The notes under the pieces are model-generated. The model saw nothing but the letters and a program-made list of their open reading frames with translations, was not told where the DNA came from and searched no databases. 5,935 bases of DNA from CAUPWF01 sp964369425 (GTDB lineage Bacteria > Bacillota > Clostridia > Lachnospirales > Lachnospiraceae): assembly GCA_964369425.1 (NCBI GenBank), contig CAYJGW010000097.1, positions 1 to 5,935 of the forward strand, read 5' to 3'. Every line of letters starts with the position of its first letter. Within the stretch, counting starts at the first letter, position 1. Position numbers and translations under genes: made by a program. Shown one piece after another: positions 1 through 5,816 of the stretch.

Positions 1-17
1 AAATAATATTTTACTAT

Positions 18-983
18 TTAAATCTTAGATTGCATAGCTAAGACATTTTCTAAGGTTGGCATAGATGAAATTGCCCCTCTTTTTGTAACACAAAGTGAAG
101 CAGAAACATTTGCAAATTTTGCGTATCCCTCTAAATCTTTCATTGAATTTTCATCTATTTTTTTATTTGAAGTAGCAACCCTAAATAAAAAGGAACCCCA
201 AAAAGTGTCACCTGCTCCTGTTGTATCAACAACCTCTTCAGCTTTAAAGCCTGAAATATATACAATTTTTTCCCTATTTCCAATTAAGGTTCCCTTTTCT
301 CCTAAAGTTATTGCAACAATATATACTCCCATTTCAAGTAAGACTTTAATCGCATCTTCAGAATCTTTTTCTCCTGTAATTAGAAAAGTTTCCTCCTCAG
401 AAATCTTTAAGATATCAATATATTTCAATACACTCTGCATTGTTTTAGAGGCTATTTTTTCATTTTGCCACAACACTTCTCTGTAATTAGGGTCATAAGA
501 AATAATAGCTCCACCTTTTTTGGCTTGTTCTATTGCAAAGACTGTGGCATCATAATTTTTCTCATGTGTTAATGAAAGTGATCCGAAATGAAAAATTTTC
601 GTATCTGAAACTAATGATAACTCAACTTCTTCTTTTCCTAAATTAATGTCAGCACTATGTTTCCTTGAAAAAGCAAAACTTCTCTCGCCTGTGTCACTCA
701 ATGTAACAAATGCCAGTGTTGTAAAATATTTATCATCTGATATAAGACCTTTTGTTTCAATATTCGCATCAATTAACGTTTGGCGTAAAAATTCTCCTTG
801 CATATCTGTACCGATTTTTCCAACAAATGCAGTTTTAGCACCAAATTTCGATGCACATGCAAGCACGTTTGCTGGTGCACCACCAGCATTTTGCTCAAAC
901 ACTTGCATCCCATTTTCAGAATTTGGCAAAGGTGTATAGTCAATTAGTATTTCACCTAATGCTACAATATCGTATTTTTTCAT
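18..983 (-). CDS. scrK: Fructokinase, PfkB/ribokinase family (ScrK)
   Basis: A 321-residue cytoplasmic sugar kinase expected to phosphorylate the fructose released by ScrB, using ATP, to feed glycolysis. The sequence shows the PfkB fold signatures: an N-terminal ALGEILID strand (about 8-15), the substrate-side NAGGAPANV motif (32-40), a DPNYRE segment (164-169) typical of bacterial and plant fructokinases, and the C-terminal DTTGAGDTF motif (253-261). The latter holds the GAGD anion hole and the presumed catalytic base Asp259. The closing KRGAISSMPT (301-310) also fits this family. Length is normal. The ATG start has an AGGTGG Shine-Dalgarno seven bases upstream, and the gene begins 15 bp after the EIIA stop, so it is the last gene of the operon visible here. 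Only 17 bases follow the stop, and no terminator is visible in them. Fructose specificity is inferred from motifs and neighbours; another PfkB sugar kinase is the alternative. Confidence 0.93.
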   Translation of the reverse strand: MKKYDIVALGEILIDYTPLPNSENGMQVFEQNAGGAPANVLACASKFGAKTAFVGKIGTDMQGEFLRQTLIDANIETKGLISDDKYFTTLAFVTLSDTGERSFAFSRKHSADINLGKEEVELSLVSDTKIFHFGSLSLTHEKNYDATVFAIEQAKKGGAIISYDPNYREVLWQNEKIASKTMQSVLKYIDILKISEEETFLITGEKDSEDAIKVLLEMGVYIVAITLGEKGTLIGNREKIVYISGFKAEEVVDTTGAGDTFWGSFLFRVATSNKKIDENSMKDLEGYAKFANVSASLCVTKRGAISSMPTLENVLAMQSKI

Positions 984-998
984 GTTAATTCCACCTAG

Positions 999-1442
999 TT
1001 ATTTTTTTACAAGTAGCACTTCTGATTGTAGGTCAACTAAGCCTTTTGTAATCACCGTAACCTCTTCACATTCGTCAGAATTCGTAATTATCAAACATGT
1101 AATAGTTGGATACCCTTTTTCATGAATTCCATCTATATCAAATTGTAATAAAGGTTCTCCAGAATTCACTTCTTGCCCACTATTTACTAATTTTTCAAAA
1201 AATTCTCCTTGTAATTTCACTGTATCCAAACCAATATGCATTAATATTTCCACTCCATTTTGTGTCTCCATACCTATAGCGTGCTTTGTGTCATGTATTA
1301 TTGTTATTCTCCCATCACAAGGAGCATATAATATTCCTTCAGATGGCTTTATCGCAATCCCTTCACCTAACATCCCACCTGCAAAGACTGGATCAGGCAC
1401 TTCTTTAAGTAACACACTTTCACCTTTCAATGGACTATGCAA
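999..1442 (-). CDS. PTS glucose-type EIIA domain protein; 5' end out of frame, TTG start as written
   Basis: A cytoplasmic phosphocarrier that takes phosphate from HPr and gives it to the EIIB domain of a permease, here most likely ScrA, which lacks an EIIA domain. From the TTG start it has 147 residues. It shows the Glc-type EIIA core: SPLKGE near the start, EVPDPVFA (14-21), GEGIAIKPSEG (26-36), the helper histidine His54 in TKHAIG and the phosphorylated His69 in ILMHIGLDTV, matching His75 and His90 of E. coli IIAGlc. Homologues are about 160-170 residues and begin earlier. Here the family-typical N-terminus is present just upstream but in another frame (1445-1498), and the EIIA frame is closed by TAA at 1464-1466. 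The TTG at 1440-1442 is the only usual start codon between that stop and the conserved core; it has AGGA seven bases upstream. Either this is a TTG-initiated short form, or a frameshifted gene whose intact version would span 999-1498 (166 residues). The reading frame downstream is undamaged. Confidence 0.85.
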   Translation of the reverse strand: MHSPLKGESVLLKEVPDPVFAGGMLGEGIAIKPSEGILYAPCDGRITIIHDTKHAIGMETQNGVEILMHIGLDTVKLQGEFFEKLVNSGQEVNSGEPLLQFDIDGIHEKGYPTITCLIITNSDECEEVTVITKGLVDLQSEVLLVKK

Positions 1443-1444
1443 TT

Positions 1445-1498
1445 TTATTTCCTGATTACTTTTTTATCATTAGGTTTTTTAAATAATTTTCCGAACAT
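1445..1498 (-). other. Displaced-frame N-terminus of the EIIA gene (17 codons)
   Basis: The ATG at 1496-1498 sits seven bases after a perfect AAGGAG and reads MFGKLFKKPNDKKVIRK before TAA at 1445-1447. Its MFGKLFKK opening resembles the MFGFLKKLF-like starts of Glc-type EIIA proteins, where a short basic amphipathic segment precedes the catalytic domain. The EIIA core continues in the -1 frame relative to this ATG. The stretch lies in the 67-bp gap after scrB and ends two bases before the TTG of the downstream frame. I read it as the true 5' end of the EIIA gene, separated from the rest by a one-base shift. It could alternatively act as a small upstream frame that couples translation to the TTG. 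Confidence 0.75.
1450..1453 (-). promoter_or_regulatory. Weak ribosome binding site for the EIIA TTG start
   Basis: AGGA followed by seven bases and then TTG at 1440-1442. The spacing is good but the match to anti-Shine-Dalgarno is short, and the site lies within the upstream short frame. It would allow a fresh or re-initiated start of the EIIA catalytic domain. Confidence 0.4.
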
Positions 1499-1505
1499 AG
1501 ATATT

Positions 1506-1511
1506 CTCCTT
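1506..1511 (-). promoter_or_regulatory. Ribosome binding site for the original EIIA ATG
   Basis: AAGGAG with a seven-base spacer to the ATG at 1496-1498. This matches the spacing used by scrA and scrB and is stronger than the AGGA before the TTG. It is the main reason for placing the ancestral EIIA start here rather than at the TTG. Confidence 0.85.
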
Positions 1512-1565
1512 ATTTTTCGAACGCTTTTTGATTTTATAAAATTTACTCATTGACATTTTCTAATG

Positions 1566-3005
1566 CTATTGTTTGTGTTTCTCTATGTTGCACATATAAG
1601 ACAATGTGCAACTTACTTTTTCATTAAATGTAATTGTAGACATACTTTCTACAAACACTCTGCTTGTCATAGTGTTTTCACCATCATTAATAAATATTTC
1701 CATAACTGAATTATCAACATATATTCTCACATTCTGGTGGTATTTAGTTCTTTTAACATATCTTGACGTTCCAAACTCCAAAGCACATTTTTTTGTCATT
1801 TTTTTTCGGCTTAATTCGAATTCAGACTTGCCAATTATAAAATCTACACTTTCATTCACATCATTTTTGAAAGTAATTATTAAATCATCAATATTCAGAT
1901 TAAGCGAGAATACAAAGGCAGTTGTCTCAAGAGAAATATTTCGAATATTTTCAAAATATTTCGCACCCTTTTCCAATTTTTTGATTTCATCAATTGGTGT
2001 TTGTATAAGTTTCCCCTCTTTTATGCTAAGTTCTCTAGGAACTGATAACATTCCAGCCCACTCGTTGCAATCAGTTGGGTATTCTATCTCTGGCAGACCT
2101 ACCCAACCTATCAGTATTCTCCGTCCTTTAATGTCCTTATATGTTTGTGGCGCATAGAAATCAAATCCAGAATCTAATTCTGTGATATTTCCATGATTAT
2201 CTAACTTTGCATTTTTCAAATCAAGTTTATCACCTATAATGTATGAAACATTATAGTTATTTAACAACTCATATTTTGATTCATTTTCTACACCCTGTGG
2301 TGAAAATAGCATTACCCCATTATTTTCAATTTCAAAGTAATCTGGGCATTCCCACATAAAGCCATAATCTTTATATTCTGTATCTATTATTCCTACAAAA
2401 TTCCAATTTGAAATATTATCACTCTGATATAATGCCATTTGTCCTTTTAATTGCAATGTCTGTACGCCTACAACCATATAATAAACATCTTCTACTTTCC
2501 ATACTTTAGGATCCCTAAAATGTTCCGTAAAAAATTCGTTTTTAATGACTACACCCTCTTTTTTTACATTTCCACATTCATTCATCATTGCCACACATTG
2601 GGTTGGTTGTCTAACCATATTTTCATCACGCCTATTACCTGTATAAAACAGATATACTTTGTCATTATCTACAACTCCTGAACCTGAATAGCAACCATGT
2701 GAATCATATTTATCTACTGGCGATAACGCAATTCCTAAATCGTTATATGTAACGAAATCTTTGGTTGAAACATGATACCAATATTTTATACCATGGTTTG
2801 CCCCCAATGGATGCCATTGATAAAAAACATGATGTTCTCCATTGTAAAAACATAGTCCATTTGGATCATTTAATAATCCGTGTTTTGGCGCAATATGATA
2901 GCTTGGATAGAACTTATCAGATCTTCTTAAGTCTATAATCATCTTTATAAAAGCATCATCTACTTCATTAATTTTGGTGTATTTATCTATTTTTTTTAAG
3001 TCCAC
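1566..3005 (-). CDS. scrB: Sucrose-6-phosphate hydrolase, GH32 family (ScrB)
   Basis: A 479-residue cytoplasmic glycoside hydrolase expected to cleave sucrose-6-phosphate into glucose-6-phosphate and fructose. The GH32 catalytic triad is visible: the nucleophile Asp47 in LLNDPNG (44-50), the transition-state stabiliser Asp165 in FRDPKVW (163-169), and the acid/base Glu219 in MWECPDYF (217-224). ANHGIKYWYH (69-78) and SHGCYSGSG (102-110) are characteristic of phosphosucrose hydrolases rather than secreted invertases or levanases. The DFYAPQT and GWVGLPE segments (about 282-306) and WAGMLSVPREL (316-326) complete the five-bladed propeller, and the remaining roughly 140 residues form the expected beta-sandwich. 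There is no signal peptide, as expected for a phosphorylated cytoplasmic substrate. The start is GTG, with AAGGAG seven bases upstream; that Shine-Dalgarno overlaps the last base of the scrA stop, which suggests coupled translation. Length is normal and the frame is intact. A related beta-fructoside phosphate remains a possible substrate. Confidence 0.95.
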   Translation of the reverse strand: MDLKKIDKYTKINEVDDAFIKMIIDLRRSDKFYPSYHIAPKHGLLNDPNGLCFYNGEHHVFYQWHPLGANHGIKYWYHVSTKDFVTYNDLGIALSPVDKYDSHGCYSGSGVVDNDKVYLFYTGNRRDENMVRQPTQCVAMMNECGNVKKEGVVIKNEFFTEHFRDPKVWKVEDVYYMVVGVQTLQLKGQMALYQSDNISNWNFVGIIDTEYKDYGFMWECPDYFEIENNGVMLFSPQGVENESKYELLNNYNVSYIIGDKLDLKNAKLDNHGNITELDSGFDFYAPQTYKDIKGRRILIGWVGLPEIEYPTDCNEWAGMLSVPRELSIKEGKLIQTPIDEIKKLEKGAKYFENIRNISLETTAFVFSLNLNIDDLIITFKNDVNESVDFIIGKSEFELSRKKMTKKCALEFGTSRYVKRTKYHQNVRIYVDNSVMEIFINDGENTMTSRVFVESMSTITFNEKVSCTLSYMCNIEKHKQ

Positions 3006-3017
3006 TACGTTTCTCCT

Positions 3018-4340
3018 TTATTTTTTTGCTGTGAGTACATTAGCCGCAATAAATGCAGTAACAAAAGCAATTGCTAAAGTCGCAAGATATAATCCGATTC
3101 CCTGACCGATATAAGCTGGAATAGCAGGTAATAAAGTTACTCCCATAATATTTGGCGCTAATCCAACAAGCGTAACAAAGCAACCACCTACTGCACCACC
3201 AATTAAATTTGCAATCATTAATTTTGGATCTTTAAGAACCACACCATACAATAAAGGCTCTCCTATACCAAATGCAGTACTAAGAATAGATGAAGTAACA
3301 ACACCTCTTTCTTTTGCAGTCTTCATTTTCAAAAATGCAGCAACTCCCACACCTATCATTGATGCACCTGTTGCTGAATAAATCGGATTCAAAATATTTG
3401 CATTGTACATTGCGATATTATTGATTTCAATAATCGTAAATGAATGATGTAATCCCATTATTACTAAAATTTGATACAATGGAGCAAATATTAAACCACC
3501 TATTCCGTATGGTAAATTTATAACTGCTTGAATGTTATGCATTATAAAATTTTGAACTGCTCCAATAACTGGCCCAATTGCAAATAGCGCTACAAAAATT
3601 GTAATCGTTATTGTTAAAAAAGGTGTAAATACTAATTGTAATGAATTAGGCATCCATTTTTTTATCCATCCTTCTAGCTTAGCACCAAGTACCCCCGTAA
3701 CCAATGCTGGTAAAACCATTCCTTGAAATCCCATAATACTAAATCCAAACACAGATAAAGGCTCTGCTGAACCTGCTCCAACAGCATAAGCATTAGGGAT
3801 TTGTGATGCCACTGTCATTAACCCGATTACAATACCGACAGATTCACTACCTCCTAATCTTTTAAATACAGACCATACCACTAATGCTGGTAAAAATATA
3901 AATGCTGTATCAGTTAACACCTGTGTCAATAGTAAAAGTTCTTCTGGTAAATCAGTTCCAAATGTGTTTCTAAGCCCCATAAATAAACCAGCCGCAACAA
4001 TTACTGGAATAATAGGAATGAATACATCTGCCAAAATTCTTATAGTTTTTTGCAAAATATTCATATTTTCATAAGCTTTTTCTTTAACAGTTGCTCCAGA
4101 AAAGTTTATCTCATCGTAAACTTTGTTTACAAGACCACTACCTAGTATAATTTGATGTTGACCCGTTTGTAAAAAATAACCTTTGACTCCATCAATCTCT
4201 TCGATTTTTTCTTGATTAAAAAGCGAATCATCTTTCAATATAATTCGTAACCTTGTTGCACAATGCTCCATAGCTTGTACATTTTCTAATCCACCAATGT
4301 TCTGCATAATTTGTGATGCCAATACTGATTCTTTGCTCAT
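3018..4340 (-). CDS. scrA: PTS sucrose-type permease, EIIBC (ScrA)
   Basis: A 440-residue membrane permease that imports and phosphorylates its sugar. Residues 1 to about 80 form the EIIB domain with the phosphorylated Cys27 in EHCATRLRI. From about residue 100 onward comes a glucose-superfamily EIIC domain of many hydrophobic helices, for example 105-123, 239-263, 284-297 and 412-436. IPNAYAV (181-187), the MGFQGMVLPAL stretch (203-213), MGLHHSF (295-301) and AFGIGEP (356-362) fit the sucrose/beta-glucoside branch. The loop before EPLLYG reads GIGEP rather than the more usual G(I/V)TEP. There is no EIIA domain; the EIIA encoded downstream in the operon should supply it. The ATG has AAGGAG at 4348-4353, seven bases away. 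scrB follows after 12 bp. Sucrose as substrate is inferred mainly from ScrB and ScrK; another fructose-containing disaccharide is possible. Confidence 0.9.
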   Translation of the reverse strand: MSKESVLASQIMQNIGGLENVQAMEHCATRLRIILKDDSLFNQEKIEEIDGVKGYFLQTGQHQIILGSGLVNKVYDEINFSGATVKEKAYENMNILQKTIRILADVFIPIIPVIVAAGLFMGLRNTFGTDLPEELLLLTQVLTDTAFIFLPALVVWSVFKRLGGSESVGIVIGLMTVASQIPNAYAVGAGSAEPLSVFGFSIMGFQGMVLPALVTGVLGAKLEGWIKKWMPNSLQLVFTPFLTITITIFVALFAIGPVIGAVQNFIMHNIQAVINLPYGIGGLIFAPLYQILVIMGLHHSFTIIEINNIAMYNANILNPIYSATGASMIGVGVAAFLKMKTAKERGVVTSSILSTAFGIGEPLLYGVVLKDPKLMIANLIGGAVGGCFVTLVGLAPNIMGVTLLPAIPAYIGQGIGLYLATLAIAFVTAFIAANVLTAKK

Positions 4341-4361
4341 ATTCTTTCTCCTTCTCCATTT

Positions 4362-4379
4362 TGTGGGATTGATACCACA
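4362..4379. promoter_or_regulatory. Operator O2, LacI-type palindrome upstream of scrA
   Basis: An 18-bp imperfect palindrome (TGTGGGATTGATACCACA) with seven of nine pairs complementary. Its inner 12 bases, GGGATTGATACC, match the perfect site O1 at 10 of 12 positions. It lies 21 bases upstream of the scrA ATG, next to the Shine-Dalgarno, well downstream of the promoter. It is a likely second, weaker ScrR site. The centre is TG rather than the CG of O1. Confidence 0.7.
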
Positions 4380-4406
4380 TGGTTTAAAATATATTTGCTT
4401 CTGTAG

Positions 4407-4420
4407 AAAGTCCTGACTTT
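4407..4420. repeat. Small inverted repeat in the scrA leader
   Basis: AAAGTC and GACTTT arms separated by two bases, lying between the two operators. In the leader RNA it could form a five-base stem with a four-base loop. It has no U-tract and is too small to be a convincing terminator. Its role is unknown. Confidence 0.3.
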
Positions 4421-4421
4421 G

Positions 4422-4435
4422 TCAAAGCGGTATCG
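4422..4435 (+). promoter_or_regulatory. Catabolite-response-element-like site overlapping O1
   Basis: TCAAAGCGGTATCG agrees with the CcpA cre consensus TGWAANCGNTNWCA at nine of eleven defined positions; the second G and the final A are missed. It overlaps O1 and lies about 30-40 bases downstream of the predicted transcription start, where bound CcpA could block elongation. Part of the match comes from the palindromic operator itself, so this is only a candidate. Confidence 0.3.
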
Positions 4436-4440
4436 ATACC
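4429..4440. promoter_or_regulatory. Operator O1, perfect LacI-type palindrome
   Basis: GGTATCGATACC is a perfect 12-bp palindrome with the central CG typical of LacI-family operators, where the hinge-helix leucine inserts. It lies about 24 bases downstream of the predicted transcription start of the scrA promoter, so binding would block elongation rather than cover the -10. The adjacent scrR gene makes ScrR the obvious ligand. Its centre is 64 bp, about six helical turns, from that of O2. Confidence 0.8.
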
Positions 4441-4470
4441 ATATCTACTAAAGCAATTAAGTTAATTTGT

Positions 4471-4499
4471 ATTCTATATTTTTTTTTCACGTATGTCAA
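4471..4499 (-). promoter_or_regulatory. Sigma-A promoter of the scrA operon
   Basis: Read on the minus strand, a perfect -35 TTGACA (4494-4499) is followed by a 17-bp spacer and a -10 TAGAAT (4471-4476). The start should be near 4463, giving an untranslated leader of about 120 bases that contains both operators. The spacer carries an uninterrupted A9 tract (4479-4487). AT-rich DNA, including the palindrome ATAATTAATTAT at 4499-4510, lies just upstream and could act as an UP element. Confidence 0.8.
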
Positions 4500-4538
4500 T
4501 AATTAATTATGTTTTATTTCATAAATTAGATTTTTTCA

Positions 4539-4582
4539 GTAATATTGTACAAATTAGCTTTCTTATTTTTGTACAATATTAC
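4539..4582. repeat. 15-bp perfect inverted repeat across the scrR stop codon
   Basis: Arms at 4539-4553 (GTAATATTGTACAAA) and 4568-4582 (its exact reverse complement) flank a 14-base loop. One arm contains the scrR stop codon. Each arm holds the self-complementary octamer TTGTACAA, with centres 24 bp apart. A stable RNA hairpin is expected at the end of the scrR message, but on the minus strand it is followed by an A-run, not a U-tract, so it is not a canonical intrinsic terminator. It may mark or protect the scrR 3' end, or be a protein-binding site 40 bp upstream of the scrA -35. Confidence 0.7.
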
Positions 4583-5538
4583 CTTTTCCAACTATCGCGC
4601 ATTCTGATTTCATACGAAAGGTTATTTTCATATTCAGATTGTACATCTATCAACATTTTTGCAGCTTTTACCCCAACTTCTTTTTGAGAGTATTTAATAG
4701 TAGTTAATTCTGGTGTCAGTATTTCTGAAGTATCATAACCACCAATACCGCAAATATAGAGTTCTTTTCCAACCTCTATATTTTTTTCTTTTGCATATTT
4801 ATATATTCCATAGGCTATATTGTCGGTCATGCATAGAATATTATTTGAAAACAAAATAGCTTCACTTGCTACTTCGTATCCCGATTTCCAATCAAAATCA
4901 GCTTCAAGAAGTTTATATTGTATTTTTTTTTCTGTCAAAACAGAAAAAATTATCTTTATACTCTTTTCAATAACTCTATCCTCTATCTTAGGGACAATAA
5001 TCGCAAGTTTGTTCATTTTGTACTTTAGTAACTCAAACAAATAGTCCATCATTCCCTTTTGAACATCGTTCATTACACAAGGGATTTTTGTTGTCTCTTG
5101 ACCAACAACCACGACAGGAGTTCCTAGTTTTCGAATTTTAGATTCAACTTCTTCATTCATTATCGTAGCAATAGAAATAATTCCTGATACTTTTCTTTTT
5201 TTGAACTCATAATATGCTGCTATTTCATTTTCATTATCTAAATTTGTTGATATAAATTGAATAGTGTAATTATGAGTATTTGCAATCTCCATAATTCCCT
5301 TAACAATTCTACTTACTGAATAAGAATCAATTCTTGGAAGTATAACACCTAATGCTTTGACTTTATTTGTTCTAAGTGTAACAGCTTCTTCATTTCGCTC
5401 AAACTTTGTATCTTTTATTGCTTTTTGAATAACTTGAGATTTTTCTAAAGATACATATCCACCATTTAGATATCTTGATATTGTAGATTTAGAAATTCCT
5501 GTAATTCTTGCAAGCTCATATATTGTAACATTTTTCAT
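4579..5538 (-). CDS. scrR: LacI-family transcriptional repressor of the sucrose operon (ScrR)
   Basis: A 319-residue cytoplasmic DNA-binding regulator. Residues 5-24 form the LacI helix-turn-helix (IYELARITGISKSTISRYLN), followed by the NGGYVS turn. EEAVTLR (50-56) corresponds to the hinge helix with the presumed minor-groove leucine Leu55. From KALGVILP (61-68) the periplasmic-binding-like sensor domain runs to the C-terminus, and YICGIGGYDTSEILTPELTTI (about 262-282) is a typical C-terminal segment of this fold. Length is slightly under the usual 330-340 residues but both domains look complete. The ATG is fixed by an in-frame TGA nine bases upstream; it lacks a good Shine-Dalgarno, so translation may be weak. 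Position and orientation, directly before the scrA promoter with two LacI-type palindromes, indicate local control. The inducer is not visible; sugar phosphate or fructose-containing sugar would fit. No clear promoter or operator was found before scrR itself. Confidence 0.92.
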   Translation of the reverse strand: MKNVTIYELARITGISKSTISRYLNGGYVSLEKSQVIQKAIKDTKFERNEEAVTLRTNKVKALGVILPRIDSYSVSRIVKGIMEIANTHNYTIQFISTNLDNENEIAAYYEFKKRKVSGIISIATIMNEEVESKIRKLGTPVVVVGQETTKIPCVMNDVQKGMMDYLFELLKYKMNKLAIIVPKIEDRVIEKSIKIIFSVLTEKKIQYKLLEADFDWKSGYEVASEAILFSNNILCMTDNIAYGIYKYAKEKNIEVGKELYICGIGGYDTSEILTPELTTIKYSQKEVGVKAAKMLIDVQSEYENNLSYEIRMRDSWKR

Positions 5539-5791
5539 AATATTTCAAATATCTACTTGTATTAGCAGTAGACAATTCCTTTCCCTTCACATTGTATACA
5601 TAACTCAAACTACTATCTCGTTTTTCTCTTGATGCCAATTTGCTTTTTATGTTTTCATCCAGTCTTTTGATGTTAGTTTATCATATATTGAATAAATTTA
5701 AAACTATTATGAGTTCCCCTAATTCCTTTTCCATTTCTTCTTTTATTCAGACGCTGATTCCTTTCCGATACTCATACTTGTGTCCAAAATA
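5539..5791. other. Gap upstream of scrR, no confident gene
   Basis: These 253 bases hold no recognisable gene. On the minus strand a 53-codon open stretch (5516-5677) is lysine- and serine-rich, runs into the start of scrR, and has no ATG or Shine-Dalgarno; I do not recognise it. Other visible items are a -10-like TATGAT (5680-5685, minus) without a good -35, a purine tract AAGGGAAAGGAA (5576-5587, minus), and a short hairpin with TCTACT/AGTAGA arms (5552-5557 and 5567-5572) just before scrR. The scrR promoter is presumably here but cannot be placed with confidence. Confidence 0.5.
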
Positions 5792-5816
5792 AAAATGCCA
5801 ACAATCGTGGCATTTT
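5792..5816 (-). terminator. Intrinsic terminator after the upstream WYL-like gene
   Basis: Nine-base perfect arms AAAATGCCA and TGGCATTTT enclose a seven-base loop. On the minus strand the hairpin begins directly after the stop codon of the right-edge gene and is followed by a U-rich tail (TTTTTATTTT). It is nearly symmetric and might also work weakly on the plus strand. It separates the sucrose cluster from the upstream gene. Confidence 0.85.

Noticed and set aside
1512..1530. Cre-like sequence in the scrB-EIIA gap
   Set aside because: Aligned on its CG it has three mismatches at key positions of the consensus, and it lies deep inside the operon.
1531..1542. Palindrome ATTTTATAAAAT before the EIIA gene as an operator or internal promoter
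   Set aside because: Pure AT palindromes are common in such DNA, and no acceptable -35 sits at the right distance from the TATAAA.
1606..2157. A long plus-strand open frame inside scrB
   Set aside because: It lies opposite a clear GH32 gene with intact catalytic motifs, and its product resembles no protein family; it is an antisense shadow.
4397..4425. A second TTGACA on the minus strand just after O1, as a further scrA promoter
   Set aside because: No -10 lies at 16-18 bp; the nearest TATATT is 26 bp away. The hexamer is part of the small inverted-repeat region.
4441..4449. ATATCTACT shared between the scrA leader and the scrR upstream region (5549-5557)
   Set aside because: A nine-base match in AT-rich DNA is expected by chance, and the flanking bases do not match.
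5516..5677. 53-codon minus-strand open stretch upstream of and overlapping scrR as a gene
   Set aside because: There is no ATG or Shine-Dalgarno, it overlaps the well-supported start of scrR, and no family was recognised. It is mentioned only as part of the gap.
5764..5772. GTATCG half-site upstream of scrR as an autoregulatory operator
   Set aside because: Only one half matches the O1 palindrome and it lies over 200 bases from the scrR start.
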